DNA of 64,000 nt. Source: Desulfobulbaceae bacterium (GTDB lineage Bacteria > Desulfobacterota > Desulfobulbia > Desulfobulbales > Desulfocapsaceae). How positions within the stretch are numbered: the stretch's first letter is position 1; each line of letters begins with the position of its first letter. Shown piece by piece: positions 33,230 through 42,758 of this stretch. Under the pieces are notes generated by a model. That model was not told where the DNA came from. It worked only from the letters and a program-made list of their open reading frames with translations, and did not search any database. The stretch covers positions 166,692-230,691 of the forward strand of contig WBUQ01000001.1 of the NCBI GenBank assembly GCA_008933635.1. The letters are read 5' to 3'. Position numbers and translations under genes: made by a program.

Positions 33230-36200
33230 ATGGGACTTGTGACGAACAAGCAAAGTGGATCGGTTATGGTTGTCGGAGCTGGGATCGCGGGCATGCAGGC
33301 ATCACTCGACCTGGCAGAATCCGGCTATTACGTTTACCTGATTGAAAAATCCTCCGCCATCGGCGGGGTCATGTCGCAACTCGACAAGACATTCCCGACC
33401 AATGACTGTGCGATGTGAGTAATCTCACCCAAACTGGTCGAGGTCGGCCGTCATCTGAATATTGAGCTCCTGACGAACACCGAGGTACTGGGTGTCGAAG
33501 GCGAGCCTGGCAATTTTACCGCGAAGATTCATCAAACTCCCCGATATGTAGACCAAAGCAAGTGCACGAGTTGCGGCGAGTGCGCCAAGGTCTGCCCGGT
33601 TTCCCGTCCTAACGAATACAACGAGAGCCTCGATAATCGCAAGGCGATCTTTAAACAATATCCGCAGGCTATCCCCGGAGCGTTTGGAATAACCAAGCGG
33701 GGTACCGCCCCCTGCAAGGCGACCTGTCCAGCCCATGTCAGCATCCAGGGTTTCGTGGCGCTGGTCAATGACGGCAGGTACGACGAGGCGCTGAAACTGT
33801 TCAAGGAGGATCACCCGTTCCCCGGCATCTGCGGCCGCGTCTGCCATCACCCCTGCGAAGGGGAGTGTACCCGTGCCCAGGTCGACCAGCCCCTGGCCGT
33901 CCGGGAACTGCATCGTTTCCTGGGCGATTACGAAAAGGAAAAGGGAAAATTTTATATACCTGAGATTACAGCCGAAAAACGCAATGAGAAAGTGGCGATC
34001 GTCGGTTCCGGCCCGGCTGGCATCACCGCCGCCTACAATCTGCTGAAAGACGGTTATCAGGTCACGATTTTCGAGAAGCAGGCCGAGCCCGGCGGCATGA
34101 TGCGGTACGGCATCCCCGAATACCGTCTGCCGCGCGATATCCTCGCCGGCGAGATCAAGGTGGTCGAGGAGATGGGCGCCGAGATTCGCTGCGGAGTCAG
34201 CTTCGGACAGGATATCACCCTGGACAGCCTGAAGAAGGACGGCTATTCGGCCCTGTTCCTGGCTATCGGCCTCCATAACGGCCGGAAACTGGGGATAGAG
34301 AACGAAGATATCGCGGGTGTCCTGCAGGGCGTCGATTTTCTGCGTGATGCCGCCATGGGCAGGAAGGTCGAGCTCGGCCGCCAGGTCGTGGTGGTCGGCG
34401 GCGGCAACGTGGCCGTTGACGTGGCCCAGACCGCCAAGCGTCTGGGCGCCGAGCACGTGACGCTGATTTGCCTGGAACGAAGGGACGAGATGCCCGCCTG
34501 GGAGTATGAGATCATCGAGGCACTGGAGGACGATATCGAAATCGTCAACAGTTTCGGTCCCAGGAGCTTCCATATCGATCCGGAGAAAAATCGGCTTTCC
34601 GGAATCGAGTTCAAGAGCTGCAAGAGAGTTTTCGACGAGAACGGCCGGTTCAATCCCCAGTTTGACGAGGATGTCTGCCAGGTCTTCCATTGCGATACGG
34701 TGATCGTGGCCATTGGCCAGAGCACCAACCTCGACGGCATCAGGGAGCAGGGCATCGCCATCTCCCGGCCGGGCGGCCTCGAGGCCGATTCGGTAACCCT
34801 GCAGACCCCGATCGACTGGGTGTTTGCCGGCGGCGATGCCTTCTACGGTCCCAAATCGGTGGTCGACGCAGTCGCATGTGGCAAGGAGGCGGCCATCAGC
34901 ATCCACCGCTTCATCAACAAGCTGGATCTGAGGGAAGGCCGCGACAAGAGCTGGGAGTATGTTCGACCGGAAGTGGAAGGAGAGGAGGTCAGAGACCGGG
35001 TCAGGGTCGACTGTCTCGCCCCCCAGGCCCGGGCTCAGAATTTCCTCGAGGTTGCCAAAGGCTACACCGAGGAGGAGGCCAGGGAAGAGGCCCTCCGCTG
35101 TCTCTCCTGCGGTGTCTGTTCGGAATGCTACCAATGCGTCGAGGCCTGTCTGGCCAAGGCAATCGATCACACCCAGACGCATGTCGAAAAGGAGATCGCG
35201 GTGGGTTCGGTGGTCCTCGCCACCGGCGCAAAACCCTACGATCCGACTCCACTCGCCGAGATATATCTCTACGGCAAGAATCCCAATGTCCTGACCAGTC
35301 TTGAATTCGAGCGGCTGCTCAGCTCCGGCGGCCCGACCATGGGGCACCTGGTGAGGCCGTCCGACCATGAGGAACCGAAGAAAGTCGCCTGGCTGCAGTG
35401 CATCGGCTCAAGGGACAACAACAAGTGCGGAAACTCCTATTGTTCCTCGGTCTGCTGCATGTACGCGATCAAGGATGCGATGATTGCCAAGGAACATGCC
35501 GGCGGCAATCTCGACGCAGCCATCTTCTATATGGACATCCGCTCCTTCGGCAAGGATTACGAGATGTATTACGATCGGGCCAGGGACCGGGAGGGGATTC
35601 GTTTTGTCAAATCGAGGATCCATTCCGTCATCGAAAACCCGGAAAACAAAAATCTCATCCTGCGCTTTGCCGATGAGAATGGCACAGTTCAGGACGAAGA
35701 GTTCGACATGCTGGTGCTATCTGTAGGTCTCGAGGTGCCCACGGCCACTCTCGAGCTGGCCGATCGGCTGGGTATTCACCTCAACAGGCACAATTTCATC
35801 GAGAGCACGCCGTTTGCGCCGCTCGCCACATCGCGACCAGGCATCTTCACCTGCGGTACCTTCCAGGGACCGAAGGACATTCCCTCTTCAGTGACTGAGG
35901 CCAGCGCAGCGGCAGGCCTTGCCGGGTGCCAGATCGCTGCGGCAAGGGGGGCCGATACCAAGGTTCGAGTGATACCGGAGGAGATCGATATCTCCGGGCA
36001 GGATTCGCGGGTCGGGGTTTTTATCTGCAACTGCGGCACCAATATCGCCGGGGTCGTCGACGTTCCCAGGGTTCAGGACTACGCCGCAACCCTGCCGAAC
36101 GTGGCCTTTGTCGACAACAATCTGTTCACCTGCAGCCAGGATACCCAGGCCAAGATCAAGGACAAGATCCTCGAGCACAACCTCAACCGGGTGGTGGTGG

Positions 36201-37675
36201 CTTCCTGCAGTCCGAAGACCCATGCACCGATGTTCATGGAGACGCTGGAAGCCTGCGGCCTGAACCGCTACCTGTTCGAAATGGCCAATATCCGCAACCA
36301 GGACTCCTGGGTCCATTCCAACAACCCCGAACTCGCCACCGAGAAAGCCAAGGACCTGGTCCGGATGGCCGTCTCCCGCGCCGTTCTGCTGAAGCCGCTT
36401 AAGGGGAAGGTCATCCCGGTCAACAAGCGGGCCCTGGTGGTCGGTGGAGGCATCGCTGGCATGAACGCCGCGCTTGACCTCTCCCGGCAGGGTTTTGAGT
36501 CCACCCTGATCGAGAAGCAGGCCGAGCTCGGCGGCATGGGTCGCAAACTGCACCATACCATTGAGGGTGCAGACATCAAAACCTATGTCGATCAGCTTGC
36601 GGCCCAGGTGAAGAGCGATGGCAAGATCACCGTCCTCACCAATGCCGAGATCGTCGGTTTCGAGGGTTTTCAGGGCAACTTCAAAACCATGGTACGGGCA
36701 GGCGGGCAGGAAGATGCCCGGGAAATCCAGCACGGAGTTGTCATCGTCGCCACCGGCGCCGGGGAATATGCTCCGAAGGAATTTCTCTACGGCGAGGACG
36801 AGCGTGTGCTCACCCAGACCCAGCTGAGCGACAGACTGGCGGAAAAAGGTGCCTCGGATCTGGATTCGGTGGTCATGATCCAGTGCGTCGGTTCCCGTAA
36901 CGATGAACGTCCGAACTGTTCGAGGATCTGCTGCCAGTCGGCGGTGAAGAATGCCCTGGCCATCAAGAAGACCAGCCCGGACACCCAGGTGTTCATCCTC
37001 TACCGAGACATGCGGATGTATGGCCTGATGGAGGATTACTACACCGAAGCCAGGAAGATGGGCGTCATCTTCATCCGCTACCAGAAGGACAATCCACCGG
37101 TGACCAGTGCCTCGGACGAAGGCATCCTGGTAAAGGTCAGGGATCACGTCCTCCAGATGGACATCGAGATCCAGGCCGACATCCTCACCCTTTCGGCCGG
37201 TGTGATGCCGAGCGGATCGGAAGAGGTAAGCCGGCGGCTGAAGCTGAATACCAATTCTGAAGGATATTTCCTTGAAGCGCACGTCAAGCTCCGGCCGGTC
37301 GATATGGGTTCGGATGGTGTCTTCCTCTGCGGTACCGCCCATGGGCCGAAGCTGATCTCCGAGACTATCGTCCAGGCCAGCGCCGCTGCGGCACGGGCCG
37401 TCACCTTCCTCTCGAAGGATGAGATCAAGCTGTCGGCCATCAAGGCCCAGGTAGATCCGGACCACTGCGTCAAGTGCCTGACCTGTGTACGCTCCTGCCC
37501 GTTCGAGGTGCCGAGATTCAATGTGGCGGCAGGGGAAATCCAGATTGATCCGGCACTCTGTCAGGGTTGCGGTGTCTGTGCCTGTGTCTGCCCGAGACAG
37601 ACCATCAAGCTCAACAACTACGAAGATGACCAGATCACGTGCGAGATTGAAACGCTGCTGGCGGGAGGAATGTAA
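33230..37675 (+). CDS. hdrA: selenocysteine-containing HdrA-like flavoprotein, large fused form
   Basis: 1481 residues if TGA at 33416-33418 is read as selenocysteine (residue 63, in [18 protein letters not shown], where other HdrA proteins have cysteine). Domain order: FAD-binding [17 protein letters not shown]; a [4Fe-4S] motif [12 protein letters not shown] near 111; an NfnB/GltD-like NAD(P)H and FAD module ([17 protein letters not shown] and [19 protein letters not shown]) at about 190-560; Cys-rich [13 protein letters not shown] near 623; then a second HdrA unit ([14 protein letters not shown] near 926, [17 protein letters not shown] near 1068) and a C-terminal 2x[4Fe-4S] ferredoxin ([24 protein letters not shown]). 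It should split or gather electrons for the MetVF complex. Its stop overlaps the mvhD start by one base. Ribosome binding site aaggag. Confidence 0.93.
33416..33449 (+). promoter_or_regulatory. selenocysteine codon and bacterial SECIS hairpin in hdrA
   Basis: TGA at 33416-33418 is followed by a stem GGTCG (33436-33440) and CGGCC (33445-33449) closing a loop AGGT. The stem begins 17 bases after the TGA, in the range known for bacterial SECIS elements, and the small loop with GG followed by T resembles that of the E. coli fdhF element. One pair is U-G. Confidence 0.75.
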
Positions 37676-38112
37676 TGGCTGAATTCACACCGACTATCAT
37701 TGCCTTTTGTTGTGATTACTGAGGGTACTCCGCCGCGGACCTGGCAGGTTCGATGAGACTGACATACCCAACGAATATCAAGATAATCCGTGTCCCCTGC
37801 ACCGGTAAAGTGGATGTGATGTACCTTCTCAGATGCTTCCAGGAGGGGGCCGACGGCGTGTTCTGCGTCGGCTGCATGGAGGGTAACTGCCATTACAACC
37901 AGGGCAATCTCCGGTGCCGCGAGCGGGTCGGTTATATCCATGAACTGCTTGAGGAGATCGGCCTCGAGGGTGACCGGGTCAGGATGTACAACCTCTCGTC
38001 AGGGGAGGGACCGACCTTTGCGAAATACGCGCAGGAGATGACCGAGCACATCCTGTCCCTCGGTCCCAACCCTTTGAAGGCTAAACCGAGGAAGGCCGCC
38101 GTTGCTGCATGA
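37675..38112 (+). CDS. mvhD: selenocysteine-containing MvhD (hydrogenase/Hdr [2Fe-2S] subunit)
   Basis: 145 residues from the ATG at 37675, with TGA at 37720-37722 read as selenocysteine 16 in IIAFCCDY-U-GYSAADLAG; known MvhD proteins have FCCxxC here, a set of cluster ligands. Later motifs are VPCTGKVDVMYLLRCFQEG and GCMEGNCHYNQGNLRCRER, all standard for the family. MvhD carries a [2Fe-2S] cluster and passes electrons to HdrA. A frame that ignores the TGA starts wrongly at 37753 and loses the cluster region. The start overlaps the hdrA stop (TAATG). No hydrogenase large or small subunit is encoded beside it, so the electron donor is not hydrogen directly by this evidence. Confidence 0.93.
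37720..37752 (+). promoter_or_regulatory. selenocysteine codon and SECIS hairpin in mvhD
   Basis: TGA at 37720-37722 is followed by a 7-base stem (37736-37742 with 37746-37752; one G-U pair) around a GGC loop. The stem starts 14 bases after the TGA. Confidence 0.78.
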
Positions 38113-38192
38113 AACCGCGGCGCCTTGCCTGGCCGGTCCGACTGAAGGACATATTGATGAAGGCGTCACAAGCTTAACATAAGGAGTCAGAT

Positions 38193-39491
38193 ATGTATGA
38201 TGGCGCGATAAAAATAGGTGGAAAAAAGAAAAGCCGGTTCATGGATACAGTCAAGGGCTTGCTGCCAGAAGGCGGTAATCTTGACATGTGCCTGACCTGC
38301 GGGGCCTGCACCTCCGGCTGTCCGGCAACGGGGCTGGAAGGACTGGACCCGCGGAAGGTGTTGCGGATGGCATCCCTGGGTATGGATGAGGAGCTGATGG
38401 CCTCCAACTGGCCGTGGATGTGCACCATGTGCCAGCGCTGTATCTATGTATGCCCGATGAAGATCGACATCCCCCAGCTGGTCTTCAACTTGAGGAACAG
38501 CAGACCGCGCGATCAGCGGCCCAAGGGAATCCTCGGCTCATGCGACATGGCCCTGCGCAGCGACACCTGCAGCGCCATGGGTGCCAGCGAGGAGGATTGG
38601 CGTTTCGTGGTCGAAGACGTCGCCGAGGAGGTGCGTCAGAACCAGCCGGGATTTGAAGAGTTGCAGGCCCCGATGGATAAGAAGGGGGCCTATTTCTATC
38701 TCAACCAGAATTCCCGGGAGCCGGTGACCGAGCCCGATGAGATGATTCCGCTGTGGAAGATCCTGAACACGGTGGGGGCCGACTGGACCTATGGCTCCAA
38801 AGGCTGGGCAGCAGAAAACTACTGCCTGTTCCTCGCCGACAACGAAAGTTGGGAACACATTATCCGGGTCAAGGCGAAGGCCGTCGATGACCTGGAGTGC
38901 AAGGTCTGGCTCAACACGGAATGAGGGCACGAACTCTTTGCAGTCCGGGCCGGACTGAAGAAATTCAACATCGCTCACAAGTTCGAGATAGCCAGCATCA
39001 TTCAGTACTATGCGAAATGGATAAGGGAAGGAAGACTGCCGGTCAACTCCGACTGGAACAAGGATCTGAAAGTCACCTTCACTGTGCAGGATCCCTGCCA
39101 GCTGGTGAGAAAGTCCTTTGGCGACCCCGTCGCCGATGACTTGCGATATGTGGTGAAAAAAGTCGTCGGTGAGGAAAACTTCATCGACATGGCGCCCAAC
39201 AAATCGAACAATTACTGTTGCGGCGGCGGCGGAGGTTTCCTGCAGTCGGGATTTCCCGAGGCCCGCCGCGAATATGGCCGGCTGAAAGCCGAGCAGATCA
39301 AGAGCACGGGTGCCCAGTATGCCATCACGCCGTGCCACAACTGTCATGCCCAGATCCATGATCTGTGCGAGCATTATGATGGCAATTGGCACACCGTGCA
39401 TCTCTGGACGCTCATCTGCCTGTCCATGGGTATGCTTGGGGAAAACGAAAGAGTCTATCTGGGGCCTGATCTCGCAAGCGTCGGTCTCTAG
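38193..39491 (+). CDS. selenocysteine-containing HdrC/HdrB-like Fe-S protein
   Basis: 432 residues if TGA at 38922-38924 is selenocysteine 244 (WLNTE-U-GHELFAV; related Fe-S oxidoreductases have ECGH here). The N-terminal third is HdrC-like with two [4Fe-4S] motifs, CLTCGACTSGCP and CTMCQRCIYVCP. The C-terminal third is a CCG domain: [39 protein letters not shown], as in HdrB, where it holds a noncubane cluster. So one chain joins the roles of HdrC and a single CCG unit. The ribosome binding site is aaggag. Read without recoding, it breaks into two pieces (38193-38924 and 39084-39491). It follows mvhD by 80 bases and precedes metV by 50. Confidence 0.92.
38922..38957 (+). promoter_or_regulatory. 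selenocysteine codon and SECIS hairpin in the Fe-S protein gene
   Basis: TGA at 38922-38924 is followed by a perfect 7-base stem, cagtccg (38941-38947) with cggactg (38951-38957), around a GGC loop. The stem starts 17 bases after the TGA; the loop is the same as in mvhD. Confidence 0.82.
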
Positions 39492-39541
39492 CATTTCCCG
39501 GAATCGGGATACACGCAATCCCGACTCGCTAGGAGGATATT

Positions 39542-40225
39542 ATGATTGTTGCCCAAAGAAAGCCCTTTGCCGAGATCAAGGACATGCTGCAGGGGTATAA
39601 CAAGGTTTTGAACGTAGGTTGCGGGACCTGTGTCTCCGTCTGTCTGGCTGGCGGGGAAAAAGAGGTTGCCGTTCTGAATACCGAATTGGAAATGGCAAGA
39701 CGACTCGCTGACGACCCCATCGATATTCAGGGTCATACCATTGAGCGTCAATGCGATCGCGAGTATCTGGCCGAACTCGACAGCATCATCGAAGAAGGGG
39801 GATTCGATGCCCTGCTCTCCATGGCCTGCGGGGTTGGCATTCAGTTTCTCGCAGAGCGATATCCGCATATCCCCACCTTCCCGGCGGTAGATACCAGCGG
39901 ACTTGCCGTCAATCAGGCAGTAGGCTGGTATGAAGAGCGTTGCCGTTCATGCAGTCAGTGCGTGCTTGGCTCAACCGGCGGTATCTGCCCGATCACCATG
40001 TGTGCCAAGGGCCTCTTGAACGGTCCTTGCGGAGGAACCAATAAAGGGAGCTGTGAAATCAGCAGCGACCAGCCGTGTGCCTGGTTCAGGATTTATGAAC
40101 GTCTCTCAGGCCAGGACCGTCTGGATGCCATCAAAAAGATCAACACCGCCCGTGGCTGGAAAAATCAGACTCCAAGAAATCTGATTCAGCCCGGGTACAT
40201 GAAACCCGAAAAGATGGCAAAATGA
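39542..40225 (+). CDS. metV: MetV, zinc/Fe-S partner of methylene-THF reductase
   Basis: A 227-residue protein of the methylene-tetrahydrofolate reductase C-terminal family. Cysteines are clustered in NVGCGTCVSVCLAGGEKEV at the N-terminus and in CRSCSQCVLGSTGGICP, then CAKGLLNGPCGGTNKGSCEI near residue 155. In Moorella, MetV pairs with MetF inside a complex with HdrCBA and MvhD; the same neighbours here support that role. It follows the Fe-S protein by 50 bases (ribosome binding site aggagga) and precedes metF by 61. Confidence 0.9.
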   Translation: MIVAQRKPFAEIKDMLQGYNKVLNVGCGTCVSVCLAGGEKEVAVLNTELEMARRLADDPIDIQGHTIERQCDREYLAELDSIIEEGGFDALLSMACGVGIQFLAERYPHIPTFPAVDTSGLAVNQAVGWYEERCRSCSQCVLGSTGGICPITMCAKGLLNGPCGGTNKGSCEISSDQPCAWFRIYERLSGQDRLDAIKKINTARGWKNQTPRNLIQPGYMKPEKMAK

Positions 40226-40286
40226 TGAGGCAGAAACCATGCATTCATTTTTCCTCTTACCCTTATGATGAAGCAGAGGATCGTAT

Positions 40287-41231
40287 ATGAACACAGAAAC
40301 ACATGTTGCTTCCGGAAGTAACCTGGAAAAGGTCCTGAGATCGGGCCAGTTTGCCTTCACCGGCGAGTTGGGACCTCCCCGGGGGACCAATGCCGATGAG
40401 GTCAGGGAAAAGGCCAAGTTTCTGAAAGGGAACGTCGATGCCGTCAATATCACCGACAACCAGACCGCGGTGGTGCGGATGTCCAGCTGGGCGGCCTCTC
40501 TCATCGCGATACAGGAAGGGCTCGAGCCGAATTATCAGATGGTGTGCAGGGACAGAAACCGGCTGGCAATGCAGTCCGATATCCTCGGGGGATATGCGCT
40601 GGGCATCCGCAATATGCTCTGTCTTTCAGGAGACCACCAGCAATTCGGTGACCATCCCGATGCGATGGGGGTTTTCGACATCGACTCTATTCAACTGATC
40701 GCAATGGTCAGGCAGATGCGGGACGAGGGATTGTTCCTGAGCGGAACGGAGATCCATCAGCCACCGAAAATGTTTATCGGTGCGGCCTCCAATCCTTTTG
40801 CCGATCCGTTTGAGTGGCGTGTTCATCGTCTGGCGAAGAAGATTGAAGCCGGCGCCAACTTCATTCAGACGCAATGCATTTATAATATGGAAAAATTCCG
40901 GAAGTTTATCCACCTTGCCAACGAAGAGGGGCTGACTGAAAAAGTCTTCATCCTGGCCGGTGTCACGCCGATGAAGAGTGTCGGTATGGCAAGGTATATG
41001 AAATCCAAGGTGCCTGGCATGGATGTTCCGGATGAGATCATCGATCGCCTGAAGGGCGTCGAGAAGGAGAAGGTTGCCCAGGAAGGCATCAATATAGCCT
41101 GCGAACAGATCGAAGAATTCAAGGAAATGAAAGGCGTCCACGGCGTGCACCTGATGGCGATCGAATGGGAACATATGGTTCCTCAGATCGCCGAACAGGC
41201 GAAAGTTCTGCCTCGCCCTGTCTTCAGCTAA
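40287..41231 (+). CDS. metF: 5,10-methylenetetrahydrofolate reductase
   Basis: A 314-residue TIM-barrel flavoenzyme: FTGELGPPRGTNADEVREKA at the N-terminus, VNITDNQTAVVRMSS, then LCLSGDHQQFGDHPDAMGVF, GANFIQTQCIYNMEKFRKFI and VFILAGVTPMKSVGMARYM. It reduces methylene-THF to methyl-THF in the methyl branch of the Wood-Ljungdahl pathway (or the reverse during acetate or carbon oxidation). The length is near the family norm. Its position after hdrA-mvhD and metV indicates a multi-subunit form that takes electrons from the Hdr unit and not directly from free NADH. Confidence 0.93.
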   Translation: MNTETHVASGSNLEKVLRSGQFAFTGELGPPRGTNADEVREKAKFLKGNVDAVNITDNQTAVVRMSSWAASLIAIQEGLEPNYQMVCRDRNRLAMQSDILGGYALGIRNMLCLSGDHQQFGDHPDAMGVFDIDSIQLIAMVRQMRDEGLFLSGTEIHQPPKMFIGAASNPFADPFEWRVHRLAKKIEAGANFIQTQCIYNMEKFRKFIHLANEEGLTEKVFILAGVTPMKSVGMARYMKSKVPGMDVPDEIIDRLKGVEKEKVAQEGINIACEQIEEFKEMKGVHGVHLMAIEWEHMVPQIAEQAKVLPRPVFS

Positions 41232-41253
41232 GCGGCTGTCGGCAGCACACCCG

Positions 41254-41285
41254 CAGGATCCGGTGCTTCAGTGGACCGGATCCTG
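41254..41285 (+). terminator. hairpin after the metF operon
   Basis: A perfect 11-base inverted repeat (caggatccggt 41254-41264, accggatcctg 41275-41285) with a 10-base loop, 23 bases past the metF stop. There is no T-run. Confidence 0.55.
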
Positions 41286-41478
41286 CTCATTCGAGAAGGT
41301 CGATCCGTGCGGTTGGGCAGCATACGCCCAGCAGGCAACGAACAGGTGAGTTCAGGCAACCTCATTGTCTGACCGTCGGAGAACCGCTTCTATCCCAAGG
41401 CAAACGGATGCCTGGTATCCGACGCACGCAGCATCCCAGCTGCACCGCACGTGTCCGTTAGATAAGCAGACGGCAGTA

Positions 41479-42744
41479 TCAGCTGAAAATTCCCTTCAAG
41501 GTAAAGAAGAAGAGCATGGCAAGACCGGCCCCGACGGGGAGGGTGATGAGCCATGAGATCACGATATTGAGCACGACCCGGAGGTCGAGGGCGCCAACTC
41601 CCCTTGCCAGACCGACACCCAGTACGGCCCCGACCAGGACGTGGGTCGTGGAGATCGGCATGCCGGTTCGCGAAGCGATGACCACGGTGATTGCGGCCGC
41701 AAGTTCGGCGCAGAACCCCCGTGACGGCGTCAGTTCGGTGATCTTCTTGCCGATTGTCTGCATGACTTTGTAGCCGAGGGTGATCAGGCCGAGGACGATG
41801 CCGCCACCGCCCATCAGCAGGATCCACAGGGGCAGGGCAGATTTCTGCATAACCTCGCCGCCTGAGCTGACAATGCTGACGACGGCGGCAACCGGGCCGA
41901 TCCCGTTCGCCACATCGTTGGAGCCATGGGCAAAGGCCATCGAGCAGGCGGTGAAGAGCATCATCGGCGTGAAGACCTTCTCGACGCTGGCAAAATTGAA
42001 ATCCTTGTTCGCCTGTTTGTCTTCTTTGATGTTATGGACAAATTTCCAGCCAAGCAATGCGGTGAACAGCCCGAAGCAGACTGCCAGAAGAAAGCTCTGG
42101 CCGGTGCTCAGGTCGATGCTGAGGTGCTCCAAGCCTTTGAAGATCGTGACCAGGGAGATGATGAAACCAACCAGGAATATATAGCCTGGAGCATATTTCT
42201 TGGCATTTTTCAGAGGGTTGTCGGTATTGAAAATGAGCTTTCTGGTGCTCATTACCAGCAGGAAGGAGATGGTGCCGCCGACCAGTGGCGAGACGATCCA
42301 GCTGAGGACGACGCTGGTGATCTTTGTCCAGTAAACGGCATCGGGGCCAATGCCGACCAGGGCGAAGCCGACCAGGGCGCCGACGATGGAATGGGTGGTG
42401 GAAACCGGCCAGCCCTTGGCCGAGGCTACCATCAGCCAGACCGCCGAGGCGAGTAGAGAAGCGAGCATGCCGTAGATGAGGATTTCCGGATTGTCGACAA
42501 TGCCGCTCGGGTCGATGATCTCCTTGCGGATGGTCGTGGTGACGTGTCCTCCGGCCAGCACCGCCCCAAGAAATTCAAAGACGATGGCGATGCAGATAGC
42601 CTGTTTCATGGTGATGGCCCCGGCCCCGACCGATGTCCCCATGGCGTTGGCCAGATCGTTTGCCCCTACGCCCCAGGTCATGTAAAGACCGAAGATGATG
42701 GCCAGGATGACCATAATCGTGCCATGTGCTGCAATAATCTCCAT
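41479..42744 (-). CDS. inorganic phosphate transporter, PiT family
   Basis: A 421-residue membrane protein with about ten hydrophobic segments and the two PiT signatures: GVGANDLANAMGTSVGAGAI near the N-terminus and its internal repeat FAHGSNDVANGIGPVAAVV near residue 268. It imports phosphate with a proton or sodium ion. It follows the DUF47/PhoU-like gene by 14 bases in the same direction, the usual pairing for this family. Confidence 0.92.
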   Translation of the reverse strand: MEIIAAHGTIMVILAIIFGLYMTWGVGANDLANAMGTSVGAGAITMKQAICIAIVFEFLGAVLAGGHVTTTIRKEIIDPSGIVDNPEILIYGMLASLLASAVWLMVASAKGWPVSTTHSIVGALVGFALVGIGPDAVYWTKITSVVLSWIVSPLVGGTISFLLVMSTRKLIFNTDNPLKNAKKYAPGYIFLVGFIISLVTIFKGLEHLSIDLSTGQSFLLAVCFGLFTALLGWKFVHNIKEDKQANKDFNFASVEKVFTPMMLFTACSMAFAHGSNDVANGIGPVAAVVSIVSSGGEVMQKSALPLWILLMGGGGIVLGLITLGYKVMQTIGKKITELTPSRGFCAELAAAITVVIASRTGMPISTTHVLVGAVLGVGLARGVGALDLRVVLNIVISWLITLPVGAGLAMLFFFTLKGIFS

Positions 42745-42758
42745 TGTAGTCCTCGTGC

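Noticed and set aside
33425..35368. 647-residue minus-strand frame inside hdrA
   Set aside because: Antisense shadow in GC-rich DNA; the plus strand is clearly HdrA.
35888..37465. 525-residue minus-strand frame inside hdrA
   Set aside because: Antisense shadow of the second HdrA unit.
38113..38192. additional small gene between mvhD and the Fe-S protein gene
   Set aside because: 80 bases with no frame; only the ribosome binding site of the next gene.
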